Shown: piece after piece, positions 1 to 6,900 of the stretch
Position numbering within the stretch: position 1 is the first letter of the stretch
How the letters are laid out: every line of letters starts with the position of its first letter
NCBI GenBank assembly: GCA_001730085.1
Contig: MDLB01000035.1
Span: forward strand, 1-7,633
DNA from: PVC group bacterium (ex Bugula neritina AB1)
GTDB lineage: Bacteria > GCA-001730085
Reading direction: 5' to 3'
Length of the DNA: 7,633 bases
The notes under the pieces: generated by a model
Databases searched by the model: none
The model's input: only the letters and a program-made list of their open reading frames with translations
Told to the model about the DNA's origin: nothing
Position numbers and translations under genes: made by a program

Positions 1-2
1 GG

Positions 3-455
3 AAGAAAGTTTATTTTGGTTATAAATTATTTTCTCGTGTTGATGAAGCAAATGGTTATATTGAAAAACTTCATATAACTCCTGCGAATGCCTACGAAGG
101 ACATCACTTAGATCCCTTACTAGATGGCCTTGCTCCTAAGACAAGAGTTTATAGTGATAAAGGCTTTACTACAAAAGATAATACTAAGCTTTTGCAAAAA
201 AGAAAACTTAAAAATGCTTTAATGTGTAAAGCTTCCAAAAGCAAATCTTTACATTTTTGGGAAAAAGAAAGAAACAGACTTATTAGCAAAAAACGCTATA
301 TTGTTGAACAATCCTTTGGCATTTTGAAAAGAATTTTTAATATGAAGAGAGCTTCTTATATTTCTTCTGAGAAAGTCTTAGGCCAATGTCTTTTAAAATC
401 CATTTGCTTTAATCTTAACAAAGCGGTTAGAATGATCTCCATGTCTTTAACTTAA
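3..455 (+). CDS. IS5-family transposase, C-terminal part (5' end outside window)
   Basis: This is the C-terminal 150 residues of a DDE transposase that cuts and pastes its own insertion sequence. The frame is open from base 3 to a TAA at 453-455, so the gene starts left of the window. Visible landmarks are YFGYKLF (residues 4-10), ITPANAYEG (25-33), the second catalytic aspartate in YSDKGF (D52) and the catalytic glutamate in RYIVEQSFGILKR (E102). The spacing and the Y-(2)-R-(3)-E-like signature match the IS5 family as I know it. The first catalytic aspartate should lie just upstream of the visible part. IS5 transposases usually have about 300 residues, so roughly half is present. No frameshift or internal stop is seen, and the C-terminus looks natural, so the element may be intact. 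It is convergent with the adhesin gene. Confidence 0.9.
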   Translation, partial: KKVYFGYKLFSRVDEANGYIEKLHITPANAYEGHHLDPLLDGLAPKTRVYSDKGFTTKDNTKLLQKRKLKNALMCKASKSKSLHFWEKERNRLISKKRYIVEQSFGILKRIFNMKRASYISSEKVLGQCLLKSICFNLNKAVRMISMSLT

Positions 456-704
456 CAAATTAATTTTAATGCCAATAATTATATCAAAATACAATCCATT
501 AACTAATCCTTCTTTCGTTACTATTTCATTTTATATCAATATTTTAGACTTCCATTCAGTTTCTTTTGATTTTTTTCCTTTTTTACATCCATTTTATTTA
601 TTTTTCAGAGGTTTCTTTTTTAAAAGAACGACAAAGAATCTTATGTGATATTTTTCAACGCTCTCTCTATAAAAAATATTTTTCAAAAACCTTCAAAAGG
701 AGTC
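456..704. other. AT-rich non-coding gap between the convergent genes
   Basis: No credible gene is seen on either strand. The first part is strongly skewed: in 456-600 I count 25 C and 5 G on the + strand, with long T-runs around 561-600, whereas 601-704 is balanced. It contains small AT inverted repeats (457-466, 459-470, 613-628 and 672-683) and the hairpin at 690-700. It must hold the transcription stops of both genes and possibly the right end of the IS. Confidence 0.7.
685..700 (-). terminator. Possible weak rho-independent terminator of the adhesin gene
   Basis: On the - strand, four bases after the adhesin stop codon, CCTT-TTG-AAGG can fold into a 4-bp stem with a 3-nt loop, followed directly by TTTTT. 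A second self-complementary AT stretch (672-683) lies just beyond. The position is right for a terminator, but the stem is short and would be weak. The same bases may instead belong to an IS end. Confidence 0.3.
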
Positions 705-983
705 TTAAATGATCACCAAAGATTCCGCATACATCAAGCTATCTAAGTTTAAGCTGCCGGTTCCAATACCTTCCAGAATAATAGAAACGTCCACATCAAC
801 AAAGTTGTTTTCGCCAACAGGGTCAATATTGATATAAATGTCATTGTTTAGTCCCGTATCTATGACTTCCAAATAGCTCTCTATTGCATCACCTTCTACA
901 TAATTTAAGAGATCTGAAAGGTCAACCTTATCTGATGTGATAGAAAAGTCTGTGATACTATCCTCTCCATCTGACACAGATCT
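705..983 (-). other. C-terminal type I secretion signal (VCA0849-type)
   Basis: Residues 2217-2308. After the last RTX repeat come DSITDF (2224-2229) and SDKVDLSDLL (2233-2242), the hallmark D-x-I-x-D-F ... D-x-x-D-L-S-D-L-L of this target domain, then alternating beta strands and a hydrophobic end, ESLVII. The length and ending fit a complete, natural C-terminus, so the neighbouring IS has not removed a visible part of the signal. It is not cleaved in known examples and directs export through an ABC-type type I exporter. Confidence 0.85.
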
Positions 984-3900
984 AAAAACAAAGATATCGT
1001 TCCCACCTCCTCCGGTTAAAATATCATTCCCTTCGTGACCTACAAATACCTCATCACCCAAACTTCCCACAAGATTATCCTCACCAATTGTTCCTAGCAT
1101 CCAGCCCTTAAAAGGTATCTCAAGACTCTTCACTTCTGCCAAATCAAGACCATTAAAGTTTTCCAAAGAAGAAGGATCTATCTGAATTTCTAAGTTTTCG
1201 GTCAAATCAAAGCCTTCTTTAATAAAAAGGCTAAGGCGACGCCCGCCAGCCTCTAAAGAAAAACTGTCTATCTCAACTGTTTCTCCCAATGAATCTGCCT
1301 TCTTCAAAGATATATTCTCAAGCAGGTTTACCCCTTCGATTTCACGCACGTTTTCATCAAAGTATAAGCGCAACTCTCTTGTGTCTACGTTCATATGAAA
1401 ATATTCGTATTGAGGCGGGGTTACATCTATCGTCAAAGATCTACTAACTGGGTTAGAAGTATTCCCTTCAAAATCTTCAACAAAAACAGCATAATTCAAT
1501 ACATCATCATTTTGAAAGTTAGGAATAAACCCATTTTGATCACTTTCCCCTAGGTTCACTCTCCACTTGCCATCTTTATCTGCTGCCACCTTATAATTAT
1601 AGTCAATAGATCCAAGACTAAAAGAAAGAGATGCTTCCACATGCTTTTCACCCTCACCATCAATAGTAACGTTTAGATCCGAAGATACATTTTCGGAAAC
1701 GATCAAAGGCTCCACAGGCGGTGTTGTATCAGGTATCAAAAATGCAAGGTCTTTGTCAGCTAGCACACCATTCACATCTTGTATGTCTTCCTTTAGAAAA
1801 GTTATATAGTCACCTTCAACAAGAGTTGCTTGTTCTCCTTTGCTTATTTCAAATATTGTTGCAAAACCATTCTGTTCATTTATGGCAGTTATGTCTGCTG
1901 TATTGCCAAAGTCATGGCCACCACTCACATTTATATTATCGATATTGATTTTAGAAACATCTATATCTTTAGAAAACGATACAGCAAACCCATCATCTTT
2001 CACATTGTCCATATTCAAGTCAATGCTTAAGATAGGATCAAAAGCTGCGATGGAAGGTGTACTTAGATTCGGTACTTCAAAGTTTATATCAAAGTCTGGG
2101 ATATTATCCTTATAGTCAGAAACATCCTGAGCTCTTAAAGTGACCGTTTCTGAAAAAGAGAGATTCGCCCCCGAGCCAAGCTCAATCTCATAGTTTTGAG
2201 CGTAACCCTGTTCTCCTATCCTTTTCTCATCAAGAACTTTAAGTCTTGAAACACCCCAATCTCCTTCACTCAACCTAAAACTATCCATGCTAATCAAAGA
2301 GGTTTTAACTATCTCTGAAAAAGAAAAAAGAAGCGAGTCTCCCTCTCCATAAACCTCATTTCCATCTCTGTCAATAGCTCTCATCTCTTGTTCTCTCGGA
2401 GATTCTGTATCAGGAAAAAATAGATCTATATTCGCTAAAGGACTCTCTAAAGAATCTAGTCGGATCGCATTTTTGTTTATCACGAACTTATCTTCGGATA
2501 TCACATTCGAATCACTTCCTAAAAACAGATCAAACATTCTTGCGTAACCGTCTTTCTCATCCAGAGGTATTAACGAAGCCCCTTCCATTTTAGAACCTAA
2601 GGTTTTCGAAGAATCAGAAGGAACAATCTCTTCAAGCGTAAAAATAGAAACATCCACCGCATCTTCAAAAGTTATACGTAGTTGCTTGTCGTTGATCTTA
2701 ATAAAGTCTGTTGAAAAAGTCCCTGTTTCTGTTTCGTTAATGATATTAACTGACCCTTCTCTAGAAATAGACTCACCCTCTCCATCTGTCGCTACAACAC
2801 TAAAGAGATATATTGAATCTTTTTCATAGTCCGCAACATTTTTTAAAGTGAGGTACCCTGAGTCAGTATCAATCTCAAGATTTTCTGATCCACTTTCCAA
2901 ATGATAGGTTATATCTTCGTCATAATCTCCATAGTTATCTATCGCTTGAAAATTATGGATAACCCTACCCTCAGGAGCATTTTCTATCAAATCAAAACCC
3001 GCTTTTTCAGACTCAAATACAGGCCCTAGATCATCTTCATTCACAACTAGAACTTTAAGATCTTGCGTTTCGAATCTACCTTGTCTATCAGTCGCTGTGA
3101 CTTGCAAATCATAATCTTTTTTGTTTTCAAAATCAGCAATATCATTCAGTCTTATTGTTCCCTTGTACGGATCCATATCAAAAGATTCTGCATCTGCCCC
3201 ACTCAAGGTATAATATATCCCCCAATCTTCTTCACTTTTACCATTTTCATAAACTTGAATATCGTACAAGATTTGATCTTTTTCTGTGTTTTCAATCACA
3301 TTAACCTCATAGACATCACCTCCATCTATCACAGGAGGACTTGTATCAAAACTTTGTGTCGAAAAGTCCTGCACCAAGCTTTGGTTTGTACCACCATAAA
3401 TGGCATCTTTCAAAGAACCCTCTAAAATTTTCACACGAACACTCATAAAATCTAAAGTTTCTGTTGTAACTTCGGGAGGTGTAAGTGCTACTGTCCATGT
3501 CTTTCCTCCATCTATCGTTGTTGGAGCATCTACTGTCCAGTTCGTCATATCTATGACTTCTCCGGATTCATTTAACCACTCAATATCAGAGGCTTCTAAT
3601 ATGTTTCCGACTTCTCTATCCAGTTCAATCGTATAGATGACTTGAGAGTTTGTGACTTTTTGAGACACATAAGCTCTTGTTATCTCTTTTGGCGAAGTCT
3701 CTGGTGAAAGGGTGGCATCTCCATAAAAACTTTCCCAAAGGCTTACCTCTTGTGGTACAAGAGCATAAGTTTCCCCTTCATTGATCGCCTCCCAAAACCA
3801 TTCATTTGTTTCATCCATCTGAGACAAGTGATAGCCTGCCCCTTCTCTACCCCATAAATACCAACTTTCCCCATCTCCATTTAAATGTCTATAGACATTT

Positions 3901-6900
3901 CGGTTTGTGTCAATAGCATTGTTTGTATCAAATGTTGTGTGATCAAAGTCTCCCAAAAGATCTAAGCTTTGCACTTCACTTTGGCTAAGTAGCTCATATT
4001 CTCCGTCAACCTTTTCACCAAAACCGTGAACAATATAATTTGTCAAATCAGTTCTAACAGATTCTAGATTAACCCCTCCGCCATAAAAATCCAATGTCGC
4101 AAGCGCTGAATCTCCCTCATCTCCTTCTGTATCGATATAGCTTATTTGCAAGCTTCTTTGGCCATTTTCTACAAACGGCTCAGTATTTTTTAAGCCAATA
4201 GACTCAATAACACTTTTTAACTCCGCCGGAACAAAAGGACTTCCCGTTGTTTTAGATATCAAGAGAGATTGTTCCTCAGCATTATAAATATAGTCTACGC
4301 CTGAAACACCTCCCACTATTGCTCCCACATGGTTAACGTCGCTTCCTAAATCTATATCTCTATCCAAATAGAGTTTGTCTCCTGAGCTCTCTTCTGACAA
4401 TCTCACTTTTATAGTAGCAACCTCATGGACGGTTACCTCCTCTATATTTTGAATAAAAGACACTCCTTCGTTCAGGTTAAGATCGCTAATATGTCTAAGA
4501 CTTTCTCTTTGTACTCCTACAATGTCTGCATTCAAGTCGACCTCGTCGATATCTTTTATATTAACTGTTAATTCTTGCTCTGACTGACCTCCCATATCTC
4601 CATTAACAAGAATTTTTATATCATAAGGTTGTGACCTAAACCCAAAGTCAGGTGAGTCTTTGAAGGATACTTCTCCTGTGTTTTCATTGATGTCAAAAAA
4701 GCTTTGATCTGCTCCACCTAAACTATAGGAGATATTAGTATTGTCTTTGCCCTCATAGCTCGCATCCGCATCATAAAAAATCGAACCTCCACTTATTGTT
4801 TCTGGAACCGTGATTTCATGGTCACTTCCATGAAGAACTTCTGGATTTTCAAAAATGTTCAAAACATTAATTTTTAAAGGTTTTAGAGTGGAAAGACCTT
4901 GAGCATTTTCTGCTTTCACAATCAACTCATAACTTTTCTTCACTTCATAGTCAGGAGACGTTTTAAAGCTTATCTGTCCTGTTGTCGTATCAAGAGCAAA
5001 AGAGTCAGCATCCAAAGTGTTTTCTAAGCTAAAAAGAATCCCTTCATCCTTTTTAGAAAATTTATCATCACGTACATCAAGATCATAAATAGGAGTGAAT
5101 GCACTTGTATTTTCGTCCACATATTTCTTCTCTTCTGTATCAATAAAGACCGGTGCTGTCGTATCAAAAGATTGTGTTGATACTTCTTGGGTAAACTCTT
5201 CGTTCCTATTATCAAATTCATCTCTCACAGCACCTAAAAGAAGTTTTAATCGTACGGCTGTTGTATCAATCGCATCTTCACCCACAGGTGGAGCAATTGT
5301 GAGGTTCCATGAAATCCCTCCATCTAAGGGTTGAGGGGCTTCAATACTCCATAGAGTTTTATCCAAAACCTCTCCATTGCCAGAAAGGAACTCTATCCCG
5401 TTGCTTGTTAAATCATTCACAGCTCTATTAAAAGTGAGCGTGTAGGTCACTTTTCCAACAGCAATACTACTTTCATCATCTGTAATATCTATCAACTCTA
5501 TCTTAGAAGCCTCCACCTGTATTTTTGCGATTGCTCCTTCTCCTTCAAACCCTTCTTCGTCGATATAAATAAACCTTGCTGTTCTTTCTCCGTTCTTCTC
5601 TCCCTCACTCGTATTCTTCAAAGAAATCTCTTCGATAAGAGATTTTACTTCTTCTTTAGCAAAAGAACTCTCATCCTTTTTGAAAAGCTCAAGTGTCTTA
5701 CTCTCTAAATCATAGCGATAACTAAGATTTAAAATACCATTGACCTCTATATCTGTATTTTCATTGCTCAAATGAAGAGGAATCTCTTCACTTTGAAGAC
5801 TTAGGATATCTTTCTCAACATCCAATCCCCCTCCACCTAGCTCAACTTTAACAGCCTTCACTTTTTGAAGATCTCCATCAAGCCTAGGCAAAGCTAAATT
5901 ATTCACAAACGCATATCCATCTGTTATCTCTTGTCGATTTGCAATGCTTTTCAAGTCTATTTGTAACCCTAATAATGTTTCATCTAAATCAACTTCATTA
6001 AGATCTTTGATGTTCACGGTTAGAGCTTGCTCTGTTATTTGTTGATCAATATCTTTAGCTTCAACCGTTAAGTGATAGGAATTTTGACTTTCAAAATCTG
6101 TCCTCTCTTTCGTAAAGATTTTTCCTGTTATTGGCTCAATATTAAAAAAAGCATAGTCACCTTGAACATCTTCTTTTATCCCATACTCCAGCCCTTCATC
6201 TTCTGAACTATGCTCTTCACTCTCATGGTAAGCCTTTAGATCGTAAATCTCTTGCCCTGCTTGTAAGTTTTCTGGAACGCTAACAATATGACTTTCTCGC
6301 GTATCAAAGATAGGGGCTTCTCTTTCATCTTCAATCATTACCCTAACTTCTTGCAACGAAAATAACCCCTGCTCATCTTCGGCTATCACGGTAAATCCGT
6401 ACTCACTTTGACCTTCGTGATCACCTTCGATATTAAACTGAACTTCTCCTGTCTCTTCTGAAACAAGCGTAAATGCTTCCTCATCATCACTCTCTAATCT
6501 ATACGTTATTCCTTCATCAGAAATATCGCCACGATCATCTGTCGCTTGTGTGTCGTGGATAATAGTCGGAGCAACTGTGTTTTCTACAACGGAAACTTCC
6601 ACACTATCACCCTTTGCAAAAACAGGTCTTGTCCCATCAAAAGACTGTGTCGAGATATCTTGGGTGTAACTCTGATTTTTATTGCCGTGTATGTCTTCCA
6701 CACTGCCTTCGGCAATCGATAAACGAAGCGCCTTTGTGTTAAAGCTTTCAGGAGCTTTCACTGTCACTTGCCATGTGATTCCTAAATCAGTAGAAATAAC
6801 ATTATTTATCACCCACGAAGAAAGATCTATCTGGTCATCGTTCTCATCGACAAAGCCAATAGCATCAACCGTCAAGCTTGTGCCCACACTTTCACTAAAC

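Larger units (their letters stand above)
1..704 (+). mobile_element. Right part of an IS5-family insertion sequence; right end uncertain
   Basis: The transposase implies an insertion sequence entering from the left edge. Its right end cannot be fixed because the left terminal repeat is not in the window. Two readings are possible. The IS may end within a few tens of bases after the transposase stop at 455, as is usual for IS5 elements. Alternatively it may reach 704, where CCTTCAAAAGGAGTC (690-704) looks like a possible inward-facing end and is followed by TTA, a plausible three-base target duplication that is also the adhesin stop codon in reverse. The extent given here is the longer option and is an upper bound. 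Confidence 0.35.

Noticed and set aside
192-455. A separate 87-residue protein starting at TTG 192.
   Set aside because: It is only the tail of the transposase. The frame is open to the left edge and the upstream residues carry the YSDKGF catalytic motif.
536-592. A tiny - strand ORF of 18 residues in the gap.
   Set aside because: It is lysine/asparagine-rich, as expected from AT-rich DNA, and has no convincing context. An A-rich stretch before it is not a clear ribosome binding site.
613-628. Inverted repeat TTCTTTT-TT-AAAAGAA as a terminator.
   Set aside because: The loop is only two bases, the stem is nearly all A-T and there is no T-run after it on either strand. Such repeats are expected by chance here.
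1721-2115. Overlapping + strand ORFs at 1721-1948, 1830-2030 and 1840-2115.
   Set aside because: They lie antisense to the Ig-like domains of the adhesin, overlap each other and show no protein-like pattern.
3063-3636. + strand ORFs at 3063-3425 and 3400-3636.
   Set aside because: They are antisense to a continuous and well-patterned adhesin frame, and their composition is what reversed acidic repeats give.
5024-5334. ORFs at 5024-5221 (-) and 5095-5334 (+).
   Set aside because: They are shadow frames of composite unit 2 without recognisable domains.
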